DNA of 64,000 nt from Tridacna crocea. Taxonomy: Eukaryota > Mollusca > Bivalvia > Cardiida > Cardiidae. This document shows, one piece after another, positions 1 to 11,924 of the stretch. Position 1 is the first letter of the stretch. Every line of letters starts with the position of its first letter. The DNA lies in assembly GCA_943736015.1 (NCBI GenBank), contig OX031060.1, positions 3,244,001-3,308,000 of the forward strand. Reading direction: 5' to 3'. The notes under the pieces are model-generated. The model was not told where the DNA came from, made no database searches, and was given only the letters and a program-made list of their open reading frames with translations. The position numbers and the translations under genes are program-made.

Positions 1-2432
1 TCATATAAAGAAGGGCTTGATTCAACAGCAAGGAAAAGATACGAAGAAAAATTATCTATAATAGGCGGATTTGATCCGTACGAGGGAAAAGGGAAATGGT
101 CATCAGCCGTTGAAATCTTACCAGCGATTACATATCCTGATATCTGCTTTTACCTGATATATACACCTAGTCCATATACAAAGGAAGATTTAAAAGCCTG
201 GAAAAGTATGGATGCAGTTAACCAGTTGTGTTTCGGCTGGGTCCGAGAGCGAGGAGCTGTAGTGATAGGAGAGCAAGTCGTCGTCACTGCTAAGGTTCGT
301 ACCCATTTTTTAAACTTTATGGATGTGAAATCTTAGGGCGGAAAGAAGATTAAATGTATGCATACTGCACCCTTGCATCTATTTAATGATCTTTTGACTG
401 TTTTCATATTTCTGGTGAAGTTTGTTTTAAAAAAAAATGGATTATTGATAATGAATATTTTTAATATATACATGTTTATGTTGTCAAAGGGCAGTGTTAT
501 GTGACACATGCTTGAAGTCAGTCTGACAATTTCCTTTTTACTCTTCCACACACATTCCCGACCTTTAACAAGTCTGAGAAAGAAAGCTTTTGAAAAGGTT
601 AGAAAAGAAGAAAATGCTGGTAACCAGCATTTTCTCCCATTCACACAATATTTTCTGCCCTCCCCAAAACAAATTTTAGTTTATGAGTGACAATATTATT
701 TGTTGCTGTCACAAGCTTTCGATTTAGATAAGTCTAAAATTTTATCATCTGGAAGAGAGTTTTATTGATCTGTGCAACTTCCCAACTCCCATTATCAATT
801 TAATTCTATTTATCTCTGTAGGTACTTCATTCTCAGAGACTGAGAGAGAGACCACTTCGTCCATGGGTCATAGCGAAGTCTGATGGAGTGATTTCAGGAG
901 CCCATTGTGACTGTATGGCTGGACTTGGGGAAGCATGCACACACATAGCAGCGCTTCTTTTTTCTATCTCGACAAGCATCCAAATAAGAGACTCAAAAAC
1001 TGTCACTGAAAAAGCTGCGTATTGGATGATCCCTGCTGCCATGAAATCAGTACAGTATAAAGAAGTTTCAGAAATAAATTTTCAATCTGCCAAAACAGCA
1101 AAAAGGAAGCTTGATAAGAAGATTGAAGCAGCATCTCGTGGCGAATGTCTGCCTGTACAAGCACCAGCAAAAACAGTAACTGTTCCACCAGCAACACATG
1201 AAGAATTTTTAAATTTTTGTGGACAACTTAACAAACTTAAGTCAAAGCCAGCTTTACTGTCCGTTGTTGAGCCCTATGCTGATAGGTTTGAACCCTGTGT
1301 TTTGTCAAAAGATTTTCCTGTTGACTTATCAACACTAAGAAACAAAGATATGATAGGTAAATCATATGAAGAGCTAGTTGTATACTGCAAATCTATTACA
1401 GTAACTTGCTCCAGTCAACAAGCAGCAAATGTAGAAGCAGAGACTAGATCACAATCAAAGTCGCCGTTGTGGCATTCATTCAGGTCAGGGAGGATAACAG
1501 CTTCAAATTCACGAGCAGTTTGTACATCAGCCTCTAAGCCATCTGTTAGTTTGGTGAAGCGAGTCTGCTATCCCGACCCTCAACTTAAGACACTAGCAAC
1601 TCAATGGGGCTTATCAAAGGAAGCTAAAGCTAGGGAAATATTTTTGGAATTTGCATCAAACTTTCATGAGAATCCAAGGGTTACAGAAAGTGGCCTTATC
1701 ATAAGCACTGACTATCCATTTATAGGAGCATCACCTGATGGGATCTTCACCTGTGACTGTTGTGGAACAGCTTGCCTTGAAATAAAGTGTCCATACATCT
1801 CGAGAAATGCAGAAATTACAGAAGAAAGTGTTCAGTGTTTAACCAAGGTGAAAGGTGAACTGACTTTGAAGAAAAACCATCCATACCATTATCAGATACA
1901 GACCCAACTTGGTGTGACAAAAAAAGAAATGAGTTATTTTGTAGTATGGACAGAAGTGAGCCTTCATATTGAGAAAATAGCATTCGATGAACAAGTATGG
2001 GAAGAAATATGTACAAAATCAAGGTCATTTTTCTACCTAGGAATTCTACCAGAACTTATTGGGAAGCATTTTACTCTTTTACAGCACAGAAATGAAATGC
2101 CATTGAAACCCTTAACACACATGACAAATGTAACTGATGCCCAATTCAAAGCGGGCATGTCTTGCAAGCCAGAAAGAAAGGATGAATCTGTGAGAGTCAA
2201 TGCAAAGGCAATCATGTCAAAAGAAAACCAGTGTTATGAAGATGAGCCCACTTATTGCATTTGCAATCAGGTGGAATTCGGAAAAATGATCGCTTGTGAT
2301 AACAGAGACTGCTCAATTGAATGGTTTCATTGGAACTGTGTAGGTGTTAAAGATAAACCAAGAGGAAAATGGTTTTGTTTAAACTGTAAAGATCCTAAAG
2401 CTCACAAGAAACAGAGGACAAGCAAAAAATAA
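1..2432 (+). CDS. SWIM-YqaJ-PHD transposon nuclease, copy 1 (5' end cut by window edge)
   Basis: Same gene as the complete copy at 6110-8577. Two exons are visible: 1-294 (phase 0; the first 12 codons lie outside) and 822-2432. The donor is AAG/GTTCGT at 294/295, and the acceptor is TCTCTGTAG at 813-821. Splicing joins VVVTAK to VLHSQRL and restores the region before the SWIM zinc finger. An apparent ORF starting at GTG 888 is only the inner part of exon 2. AATAAA lies at 2501-2506. No break is visible in the coding sequence present. Confidence 0.8.
295..821 (+). other. Intron of nuclease copy 1 carrying a MITE remnant
   Basis: A 527-bp intron (GTTCGT...CTGTAG). About 540-730 is a degraded copy of the palindromic MITE family, with AATGCTGGTAACCAGCATT at its centre near 620. 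The equivalent intron in copy 2 is 6440-6966. ORFs on either strand here are MITE-derived and not coding. Confidence 0.65.
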
Positions 2433-2439
2433 GGTGCTA

Positions 2440-3870
2440 ACACTTTACCAAAAAACAAAATTTTAGACTTGTCCAAAGTGAAAGCATTTGCAGAGGACAA
2501 AATAAATGTGAATGAAAAATTGAAATTTGGTTTGGGAAGGGTAGAAAACATTGTGGGAAAAGAAGAAAATGCTGGACAAATTTCAAATTTTGAGTCCCTT
2601 TTATTTTGTAGTCTGCAAATGCTTTCAATTTGGACAAACCTGTTTAAAAAATCCCTGGTTTTTACTACGCAGAGGAAGAAGCCTTCTGAAAACATTGTGG
2701 GAAAAGGAGAAAATGCTACTAACCAGCATTTTCTTCTTTTCCCAAAATGTTTTCTACTCTTGGAAAATCATGTTTGAATTTTTGAGCACATTTAATTTGT
2801 TGTCTGCAAATACTTCAGTTTCGACAAGTCTTAAATTTTGTTGTTTGCTAAAGAGTTAATGAGCATTAGACTATTAAAAAATTTTGGATTAGTCTGAACT
2901 CAAAGTAGTTGAGTACATTTTCAAGGTGGCTCAATTGATGGAAATCATGGATGTATGGGTAAAAACTGGGGTAAAAAGGACAAATTGCCGGTTACCAGCA
3001 TTTTGCTAGTTACCAGTATTTTTTCATTTCCCCCCAGTGTTTTCATAGCTATATCCGCAAATACTTTTCTTTTAAATCCTAAGTTTGTATGGAAAAGGAT
3101 CAACCCTTTACCAAACGTAGTGGAGTTTTTGATGCCCCTCAAGTAGCATACAATAGAAAACAATGTGGAAAAAGTAAAGAATACAGGTTAGCAGTGCCCA
3201 GCTTTCTCACAATGTCTTCTACATCTTCAAATTTTGTCTACTGGTAAAGGCTGAGGACTGATGAAGAATTTCAAAGAGTGATGGACTCACATCAGCCATA
3301 CAATGGACAATGAATGTTGAAAATGTTTTTTCATATCTTTTAATATTCATCAAAAGTGTTAAATAAAATGATCTAAGAAGAGAATTGTTTCAAATTATTG
3401 TTATCGGAAACTCAATATGTGCATACTAGTGAAAAAGAACCAGAATATTGCAGAATTGCAGTTTAACCCTTTACCACACAAATTGTGACAATCCCGACTT
3501 CTAACAACCTTGAGAAACAAAGCTATTGAAAACATAGTGGAAAAAGGAGGAAATACTGGTTAACAGCATTTTTCCCTTTTCCACATTGTTTTCTACCCTT
3601 CCCAATCAAATTTCAATCTTTGATTCACATTTATTTTGTCGTCTGCAAATGCTTTGAATATGGGTTAGTCCAAAATTTGGTCGTTGGACAAAAGGAGTTT
3701 AAATCAAACTGCACAAATCTTCACATCTAACCTTGGATCGACACTGTCTGCTTCTCTAAATACAAGGTTCTGACTTGAAACTATTGCCACAAAAGGATAG
3801 AGGGCGCATAATGATGGTTAAGTCCATCTGTCACAATATTAACAAATATGTATTTTGTGAAGTAGGTAGT
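2440..3870. repeat. Intergenic MITE remnants between the convergent transposon genes (copy 1)
   Basis: The 1.4 kb between the two stop codons has no convincing gene. It holds at least three degraded members of the palindromic MITE family: 2440-2650, 2640-2860 and 3472-3705. A further apex-like duplication lies near 2990-3030. Short ORFs here, about 60-100 aa on both strands, are translations of these repeats. Confidence 0.65.
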
Positions 3871-3875
3871 TACAG

Positions 3876-5779
3876 CTAGTCAAAAGCAACAACTGAATCA
3901 TTCAAGTTTACAAGGGCACAGCAAATTAAGGCAATCTTGTCCAACATTGTAAAATTATTACTATCTTTACCCATTATAAATCTTATGGGTACTATACTGT
4001 TCAAAATAGAATATTTCTGCCGCACTGTTCCTATCACTCTTTCAACATGGATCCGTACATTTGCCAGTTTCCTTGTTTCCTCCACGTCTGCTGCAGATAA
4101 CTGGTTACGCCCTTTTGTAAATGCAGGAATATGTACTTTCGCAGCACAAGAGCCTACACTTTCTTTAATGTCGAAGCCACGGTCAGCTAGTATCAGGTCA
4201 CCGGGTAAGATTTTGTTCAAAAATCCACAGTGTTCAGTTATATATTTATCACTCACTCTCCCACCCCAAGCCTTAGAAATGAATGATATACTCCCTTGAG
4301 GTGTAATACCTATCAGAAATTTTACAGTATTATGGTGCTTGTAGGAAGACCAGGTTTCTGCCCGTGCTTCGACACTTGATGGTCTTTCAATGAACACCTC
4401 AAAGCAGTCAATAATAACCATGCATTTCTTTCCAAAGTGCTTTCTAAATTGCATTGGCATCGACTTCTCTAGTGTTTCTCGTTCAGGCCAGTGTATAAAG
4501 GGCTTCATCCTGTAAAACATGATGTCAATAACACTGGAAAATATCCTTGACACTGTTGCTTGAGAAATTCCGAATTCATGGGCAAGAAACATGACTGGCA
4601 AATTTAGGCGTAACCTCATAAGAGTCATCATGAGAACTTGGAATCCATCAAGCGAGGCCATTGAAGGAATGAAAGGCTTCAAGTAGCCAAATAGCACATT
4701 AAAAGTTTCAAAAGTTGATAACCCTGTAAAGTTATTCACCTTGCTATCACAATCTCTGAATGATTCCAAAGAGAACCTTTGGTTAAGCGAACTGGCTCGC
4801 AGAATATCATTCTCGGCTCTTAAAGAATCCACCTCAACAAGTAATCCTTGGATATGTCGACTTTCAATGTCTGTTTGTGAACTTGCAATTATGTGAGTTG
4901 GCTCCTGTTGCGGCTGATCTATATCAGGGGTATCACTAACATCCATTTCCAATTTACGCTTTGTCCGTTCCTTTGCCCTCTGGTATCTGCTTAAACTTGG
5001 GGTAGCCAAGATGGGTGTTACCAAAACCGGGGTTGAAGGTTTACCTCCAAGTCGAACAGTTGGTATCCAGTCAGGATTGTTCCTGTCATACAGGTCTGCC
5101 TTTTTACCTATAAAGAGAAAAAAAATAAGTTTTATGGTAAAGTACTCAGAAACAATTATAATAATCATTATATTATATATATCATATTATAATCATTATT
5201 ATATTATAATCATTGTATAGTCTTTTCACAAACACTAATATTATTTTTAAAAAAGAGATGCTTGTCCAAAGCTTAAACAATGTTTTTTTCTCTCTAAAAA
5301 ACACACACAAAGATGGAAGGGTTAATTCTCATTGCCTTTGTGACCTTTTCCTGATATCCATTCGATCTATAATTTGAGAGTACAGACGCAGGAAAACAAG
5401 CAATAGTGGCCTTACAAGGGGTTACAGTTAGAAAATACTTGGATCATAGCTGTGTACATGTACGATTCCATGTACGGTAGGGAGATCTACCTCCGCCAAC
5501 CCAAAGATATTTTCTGTGAGAAAAAAACTTTAACATAATACACGAGAAAGTTTCACACTTACCACTAACAAAGTGCTCCGAGCAGACTCTTACATTATCT
5601 AGGTTTACATTGTTGAAATCTTGACCCATTTTCGCCATCCATTCTCGCCGCCGATCGCTAGTTAATTTCTTTGTTTCTTCTCCTTGATGCGAAATGATGG
5701 ATGGTAGCCGGTAAAAATGGAGATCTTTCTCACGCTCCTTTCTGTTCGAACATCCGTAGATAGAACACTTTAGTACCAT
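3876..5779 (-). CDS. THAP-domain DDE transposase, copy 1
   Basis: Transposase acting in the nucleus on the element's own ends. Spliced CDS is 5563-5779 joined to 3876-5107 (482 aa). The intron 5108-5562 has donor GTAAGT and a T-rich acceptor ending TATAG; the junction (phase 1) gives [13 protein letters not shown], the normal C-terminal end of a THAP domain. Residues 1-85 are the THAP zinc finger (C5, C10, C66, H69). About 157-179 is a short coiled coil, and 232-262 a helix-turn-helix ([13 protein letters not shown]). The DDE_Tnp_4 catalytic core follows: D306 (IIDCFE), D381 (LADRGFD), E428 (IHVERVIG). No frameshift or stop is present. The same gene occurs in copy 2 at 10021-11924. Confidence 0.88.
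5155..5220. repeat. AT-rich low-complexity run in the transposase intron
   Basis: Imperfect ATTATAATC/ATATAT repeats inside the 455-bp transposase intron, also at 11300-11365. No function is evident. Confidence 0.7.
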
Positions 5780-5970
5780 GTCTTTTTTCCTTCGTCAATA
5801 TGTTCATCGAAAAAGATAAAAATCGTTTTAATTCCTTTTATTTTTGATAAATGTACAGCGTCTTGATTTCCGATAGTTGCCTGAGATAACAATTTACTCT
5901 GACACCGGTTGTCGTACCTGGCCTCCAACATGGCGGATGGGCAAATATTGCGTAATCTGAAATTCCTCTA

Positions 5971-5972
5971 TA
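5971..5972. repeat. Single TA shared by the two transposon copies
   Basis: Copy 1 ends at 5970 and copy 2 begins at 5973. The same TA follows copy 2 at 12116-12117. The 6145-bp period equals the 6143-bp element plus 2 bp, as expected if TA is the target-site duplication. ATA (3 bp) is also shared, so a 3-bp duplication is not excluded. Confidence 0.7.
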
Positions 5973-6036
5973 AAGAGGAATTTCACAAACAGTAATAATT
6001 TATCCCAACACCGTTTATCCGCCATCTTGGAGGCCA
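5973..6036 (+). repeat. Left terminal and subterminal inverted repeat of copy 2
   Basis: Two inverted blocks, 5973-5985 and 6017-6036, pair with 12103-12115 and 12064-12083. The inner block contains CCGCCATCTTG, an exact match to the YY1-type core as I know it, about 80 bp upstream of the nuclease ATG. The right partner (CCGCCATGTTG on the minus strand) lies upstream of the transposase ATG. Confidence 0.75.
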
Positions 6037-6109
6037 ACCTGCGAACTCGCTAATATCGTCCACACAACAAGAAAGCTGTTCTCTGGTCTATTTTCATTGA
6101 AAGTTTTCA

Positions 6110-8577
6110 ATGGACAACAAAGCGCTAAAATTCTCTGGTCCTGTTTCATATAAAGAAGGGCTTGATTCAACAGCAAGGAAAAGATACGAAGAAAAATTAT
6201 CTATAATAGGCGGATTTGATCCGTACGAGGGAAAAGGGAAATGGTCATCAGCCGTTGAAATCTTACCAGCGATTACATATCCTGATATCTGCTTTTACCT
6301 GATATATACACCTAGTCCATATACAAAGGAAGATTTAAAAGCCTGGAAAAGTATGGATGCAGTTAACCAGTTGTGTTTCGGCTGGGTCCGAGAGCGAGGA
6401 GCTGTAGTGATAGGAGAGCAAGTCGTCGTCACTGCTAAGGTTCGTACCCATTTTTTAAACTTTATGGATGTGAAATCTTAGGGCGGAAAGAAGATTAAAT
6501 GTATGCATACTGCACCCTTGCATCTATTTAATGATCTTTTGACTGTTTTCATATTTCTGGTGAAGTTTGTTTTAAAAAAAAATGGATTATTGATAATGAA
6601 TATTTTTAATATATACATGTTTATGTTGTCAAAGGGCAGTGTTATGTGACACATGCTTGAAGTCAGTCTGACAATTTCCTTTTTACTCTTCCACACACAT
6701 TCCCGACCTTTAACAAGTCTGAGAAAGAAAGCTTTTGAAAAGGTTAGAAAAGAAGAAAATGCTGGTAACCAGCATTTTCTCCCATTCACACAATATTTTC
6801 TGCCCTCCCCAAAACAAATTTTAGTTTATGAGTGACAATATTATTTGTTGCTGTCACAAGCTTTCGATTTAGATAAGTCTAAAATTTTATCATCTGGAAG
6901 AGAGTTTTATTGATCTGTGCAACTTCCCAACTCCCATTATCAATTTAATTCTATTTATCTCTGTAGGTACTTCATTCTCAGAGACTGAGAGAGAGACCAC
7001 TTCGTCCATGGGTCATAGCGAAGTCTGATGGAGTGATTTCAGGAGCCCATTGTGACTGTATGGCTGGACTTGGGGAAGCATGCACACACATAGCAGCGCT
7101 TCTTTTTTCTATCTCGACAAGCATCCAAATAAGAGACTCAAAAACTGTCACTGAAAAAGCTGCGTATTGGATGATCCCTGCTGCCATGAAATCAGTACAG
7201 TATAAAGAAGTTTCAGAAATAAATTTTCAATCTGCCAAAACAGCAAAAAGGAAGCTTGATAAGAAGATTGAAGCAGCATCTCGTGGCGAATGTCTGCCTG
7301 TACAAGCACCAGCAAAAACAGTAACTGTTCCACCAGCAACACATGAAGAATTTTTAAATTTTTGTGGACAACTTAACAAACTTAAGTCAAAGCCAGCTTT
7401 ACTGTCCGTTGTTGAGCCCTATGCTGATAGGTTTGAACCCTGTGTTTTGTCAAAAGATTTTCCTGTTGACTTATCAACACTAAGAAACAAAGATATGATA
7501 GGTAAATCATATGAAGAGCTAGTTGTATACTGCAAATCTATTACAGTAACTTGCTCCAGTCAACAAGCAGCAAATGTAGAAGCAGAGACTAGATCACAAT
7601 CAAAGTCGCCGTTGTGGCATTCATTCAGGTCAGGGAGGATAACAGCTTCAAATTCACGAGCAGTTTGTACATCAGCCTCTAAGCCATCTGTTAGTTTGGT
7701 GAAGCGAGTCTGCTATCCCGACCCTCAACTTAAGACACTAGCAACTCAATGGGGCTTATCAAAGGAAGCTAAAGCTAGGGAAATATTTTTGGAATTTGCA
7801 TCAAACTTTCATGAGAATCCAAGGGTTACAGAAAGTGGCCTTATCATAAGCACTGACTATCCATTTATAGGAGCATCACCTGATGGGATCTTCACCTGTG
7901 ACTGTTGTGGAACAGCTTGCCTTGAAATAAAGTGTCCATACATCTCGAGAAATGCAGAAATTACAGAAGAAAGTGTTCAGTGTTTAACCAAGGTGAAAGG
8001 TGAACTGACTTTGAAGAAAAACCATCCATACCATTATCAGATACAGACCCAACTTGGTGTGACAAAAAAAGAAATGAGTTATTTTGTAGTATGGACAGAA
8101 GTGAGCCTTCATATTGAGAAAATAGCATTCGATGAACAAGTATGGGAAGAAATATGTACAAAATCAAGGTCATTTTTCTACCTAGGAATTCTACCAGAAC
8201 TTATTGGGAAGCATTTTACTCTTTTACAGCACAGAAATGAAATGCCATTGAAACCCTTAACACACATGACAAATGTAACTGATGCCCAATTCAAAGCGGG
8301 CATGTCTTGCAAGCCAGAAAGAAAGGATGAATCTGTGAGAGTCAATGCAAAGGCAATCATGTCAAAAGAAAACCAGTGTTATGAAGATGAGCCCACTTAT
8401 TGCATTTGCAATCAGGTGGAATTCGGAAAAATGATCGCTTGTGATAACAGAGACTGCTCAATTGAATGGTTTCATTGGAACTGTGTAGGTGTTAAAGATA
8501 AACCAAGAGGAAAATGGTTTTGTTTAAACTGTAAAGATCCTAAAGCTCACAAGAAACAGAGGACAAGCAAAAAATAA
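6110..8577 (+). CDS. SWIM-YqaJ-PHD transposon nuclease, copy 2 (complete)
   Basis: Exons 6110-6439 and 6967-8577, phase 0 junction, 646 aa. The start ATG at 6110 is the first in frame. Exon 1 (110 aa) has no domain I recognise. A SWIM zinc finger follows at 139-151 ([13 protein letters not shown]), a likely nucleic-acid or protein contact. A YqaJ-type exonuclease fold spans about 327-500, with GRITAS near 333, SPDG near 415, LEIKCP near 429 and YHYQIQTQ near 466, the metal-binding and catalytic signatures of the lambda-exonuclease-like superfamily. The C-terminus (about 588-636) is a C4HC3 PHD finger (YCICNQ...IACDN...EWFHWNCVG...KPRGKWFC) that closely resembles ING-family fingers. Role in transposition is inferred: end processing, repair or targeting. 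Confidence 0.87.
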
Positions 8578-8584
8578 GGTGCTA

Positions 8585-10015
8585 ACACTTTACCAAAAAA
8601 CAAAATTTTAGACTTGTCCAAAGTGAAAGCATTTGCAGAGGACAAAATAAATGTGAATGAAAAATTGAAATTTGGTTTGGGAAGGGTAGAAAACATTGTG
8701 GGAAAAGAAGAAAATGCTGGACAAATTTCAAATTTTGAGTCCCTTTTATTTTGTAGTCTGCAAATGCTTTCAATTTGGACAAACCTGTTTAAAAAATCCC
8801 TGGTTTTTACTACGCAGAGGAAGAAGCCTTCTGAAAACATTGTGGGAAAAGGAGAAAATGCTACTAACCAGCATTTTCTTCTTTTCCCAAAATGTTTTCT
8901 ACTCTTGGAAAATCATGTTTGAATTTTTGAGCACATTTAATTTGTTGTCTGCAAATACTTCAGTTTCGACAAGTCTTAAATTTTGTTGTTTGCTAAAGAG
9001 TTAATGAGCATTAGACTATTAAAAAATTTTGGATTAGTCTGAACTCAAAGTAGTTGAGTACATTTTCAAGGTGGCTCAATTGATGGAAATCATGGATGTA
9101 TGGGTAAAAACTGGGGTAAAAAGGACAAATTGCCGGTTACCAGCATTTTGCTAGTTACCAGTATTTTTTCATTTCCCCCCAGTGTTTTCATAGCTATATC
9201 CGCAAATACTTTTCTTTTAAATCCTAAGTTTGTATGGAAAAGGATCAACCCTTTACCAAACGTAGTGGAGTTTTTGATGCCCCTCAAGTAGCATACAATA
9301 GAAAACAATGTGGAAAAAGTAAAGAATACAGGTTAGCAGTGCCCAGCTTTCTCACAATGTCTTCTACATCTTCAAATTTTGTCTACTGGTAAAGGCTGAG
9401 GACTGATGAAGAATTTCAAAGAGTGATGGACTCACATCAGCCATACAATGGACAATGAATGTTGAAAATGTTTTTTCATATCTTTTAATATTCATCAAAA
9501 GTGTTAAATAAAATGATCTAAGAAGAGAATTGTTTCAAATTATTGTTATCGGAAACTCAATATGTGCATACTAGTGAAAAAGAACCAGAATATTGCAGAA
9601 TTGCAGTTTAACCCTTTACCACACAAATTGTGACAATCCCGACTTCTAACAACCTTGAGAAACAAAGCTATTGAAAACATAGTGGAAAAAGGAGGAAATA
9701 CTGGTTAACAGCATTTTTCCCTTTTCCACATTGTTTTCTACCCTTCCCAATCAAATTTCAATCTTTGATTCACATTTATTTTGTCGTCTGCAAATGCTTT
9801 GAATATGGGTTAGTCCAAAATTTGGTCGTTGGACAAAAGGAGTTTAAATCAAACTGCACAAATCTTCACATCTAACCTTGGATCGACACTGTCTGCTTCT
9901 CTAAATACAAGGTTCTGACTTGAAACTATTGCCACAAAAGGATAGAGGGCGCATAATGATGGTTAAGTCCATCTGTCACAATATTAACAAATATGTATTT
10001 TGTGAAGTAGGTAGT
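8585..10015. repeat. Intergenic MITE remnants (copy 2)
   Basis: Same content as 2440-3870 shifted by 6145 bp: MITE remnants at about 8585-8795, 8785-9005 and 9617-9850. No gene is seen. Confidence 0.65.
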
Positions 10016-10020
10016 TACAG

Positions 10021-11924
10021 CTAGTCAAAAGCAACAACTGAATCATTCAAGTTTACAAGGGCACAGCAAATTAAGGCAATCTTGTCCAACATTGTAAAAT
10101 TATTACTATCTTTACCCATTATAAATCTTATGGGTACTATACTGTTCAAAATAGAATATTTCTGCCGCACTGTTCCTATCACTCTTTCAACATGGATCCG
10201 TACATTTGCCAGTTTCCTTGTTTCCTCCACGTCTGCTGCAGATAACTGGTTACGCCCTTTTGTAAATGCAGGAATATGTACTTTCGCAGCACAAGAGCCT
10301 ACACTTTCTTTAATGTCGAAGCCACGGTCAGCTAGTATCAGGTCACCGGGTAAGATTTTGTTCAAAAATCCACAGTGTTCAGTTATATATTTATCACTCA
10401 CTCTCCCACCCCAAGCCTTAGAAATGAATGATATACTCCCTTGAGGTGTAATACCTATCAGAAATTTTACAGTATTATGGTGCTTGTAGGAAGACCAGGT
10501 TTCTGCCCGTGCTTCGACACTTGATGGTCTTTCAATGAACACCTCAAAGCAGTCAATAATAACCATGCATTTCTTTCCAAAGTGCTTTCTAAATTGCATT
10601 GGCATCGACTTCTCTAGTGTTTCTCGTTCAGGCCAGTGTATAAAGGGCTTCATCCTGTAAAACATGATGTCAATAACACTGGAAAATATCCTTGACACTG
10701 TTGCTTGAGAAATTCCGAATTCATGGGCAAGAAACATGACTGGCAAATTTAGGCGTAACCTCATAAGAGTCATCATGAGAACTTGGAATCCATCAAGCGA
10801 GGCCATTGAAGGAATGAAAGGCTTCAAGTAGCCAAATAGCACATTAAAAGTTTCAAAAGTTGATAACCCTGTAAAGTTATTCACCTTGCTATCACAATCT
10901 CTGAATGATTCCAAAGAGAACCTTTGGTTAAGCGAACTGGCTCGCAGAATATCATTCTCGGCTCTTAAAGAATCCACCTCAACAAGTAATCCTTGGATAT
11001 GTCGACTTTCAATGTCTGTTTGTGAACTTGCAATTATGTGAGTTGGCTCCTGTTGCGGCTGATCTATATCAGGGGTATCACTAACATCCATTTCCAATTT
11101 ACGCTTTGTCCGTTCCTTTGCCCTCTGGTATCTGCTTAAACTTGGGGTAGCCAAGATGGGTGTTACCAAAACCGGGGTTGAAGGTTTACCTCCAAGTCGA
11201 ACAGTTGGTATCCAGTCAGGATTGTTCCTGTCATACAGGTCTGCCTTTTTACCTATAAAGAGAAAAAAAATAAGTTTTATGGTAAAGTACTCAGAAACAA
11301 TTATAATAATCATTATATTATATATATCATATTATAATCATTATTATATTATAATCATTGTATAGTCTTTTCACAAACACTAATATTATTTTTAAAAAAG
11401 AGATGCTTGTCCAAAGCTTAAACAATGTTTTTTTCTCTCTAAAAAACACACACAAAGATGGAAGGGTTAATTCTCATTGCCTTTGTGACCTTTTCCTGAT
11501 ATCCATTCGATCTATAATTTGAGAGTACAGACGCAGGAAAACAAGCAATAGTGGCCTTACAAGGGGTTACAGTTAGAAAATACTTGGATCATAGCTGTGT
11601 ACATGTACGATTCCATGTACGGTAGGGAGATCTACCTCCGCCAACCCAAAGATATTTTCTGTGAGAAAAAAACTTTAACATAATACACGAGAAAGTTTCA
11701 CACTTACCACTAACAAAGTGCTCCGAGCAGACTCTTACATTATCTAGGTTTACATTGTTGAAATCTTGACCCATTTTCGCCATCCATTCTCGCCGCCGAT
11801 CGCTAGTTAATTTCTTTGTTTCTTCTCCTTGATGCGAAATGATGGATGGTAGCCGGTAAAAATGGAGATCTTTCTCACGCTCCTTTCTGTTCGAACATCC
11901 GTAGATAGAACACTTTAGTACCAT
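10021..11924 (-). CDS. THAP-domain DDE transposase, copy 2
   Basis: Spliced CDS is 11708-11924 joined to 10021-11252, 482 aa. It matches copy 1 wherever compared: THAP C2CH finger in exon 1, coiled coil, helix-turn-helix, and DDE triad D306/D381/E428. The intron is 11253-11707. The ATG sits in GACATGG. The gene reads inward from the right end, and its promoter region would overlap the right inverted repeat. An ORF starting with isoleucine-rich codons upstream of the acceptor is intronic and should not be used as the start. Confidence 0.88.

Larger units (their letters stand above)
1..5970. mobile_element. ISL2EU/IS4EU-like DNA transposon, copy 1 (left end outside window)
   Basis: Class II element with two convergent genes, a plus-strand nuclease (to 2432) and a minus-strand THAP-DDE transposase (3876-5779). 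The right end is visible at 5958-5970 (TGAAATTCCTCTA). The left roughly 170 bp, including the terminal repeat and the nuclease start codon, lie before base 1. Every stretch I compared is identical to copy 2 at an offset of 6145 bp. Family assignment rests on the pairing of a DDE transposase with a YqaJ nuclease, which I recall for ISL2EU elements. A PIF/Harbinger relative is the alternative, because it uses a similar DDE domain. Confidence 0.8.

Noticed and set aside
888..2432. The long plus-strand ORF as a complete 514-aa protein starting at 888
   Set aside because: It starts at GTG inside exon 2. The upstream in-frame codons to the acceptor at 821 and exon 1 complete the gene.
3876..5168. 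Transposase starting with an Ile-rich segment at 5168
   Set aside because: That segment is the AT-rich intron and polypyrimidine tract. The THAP exon splices to 5107.
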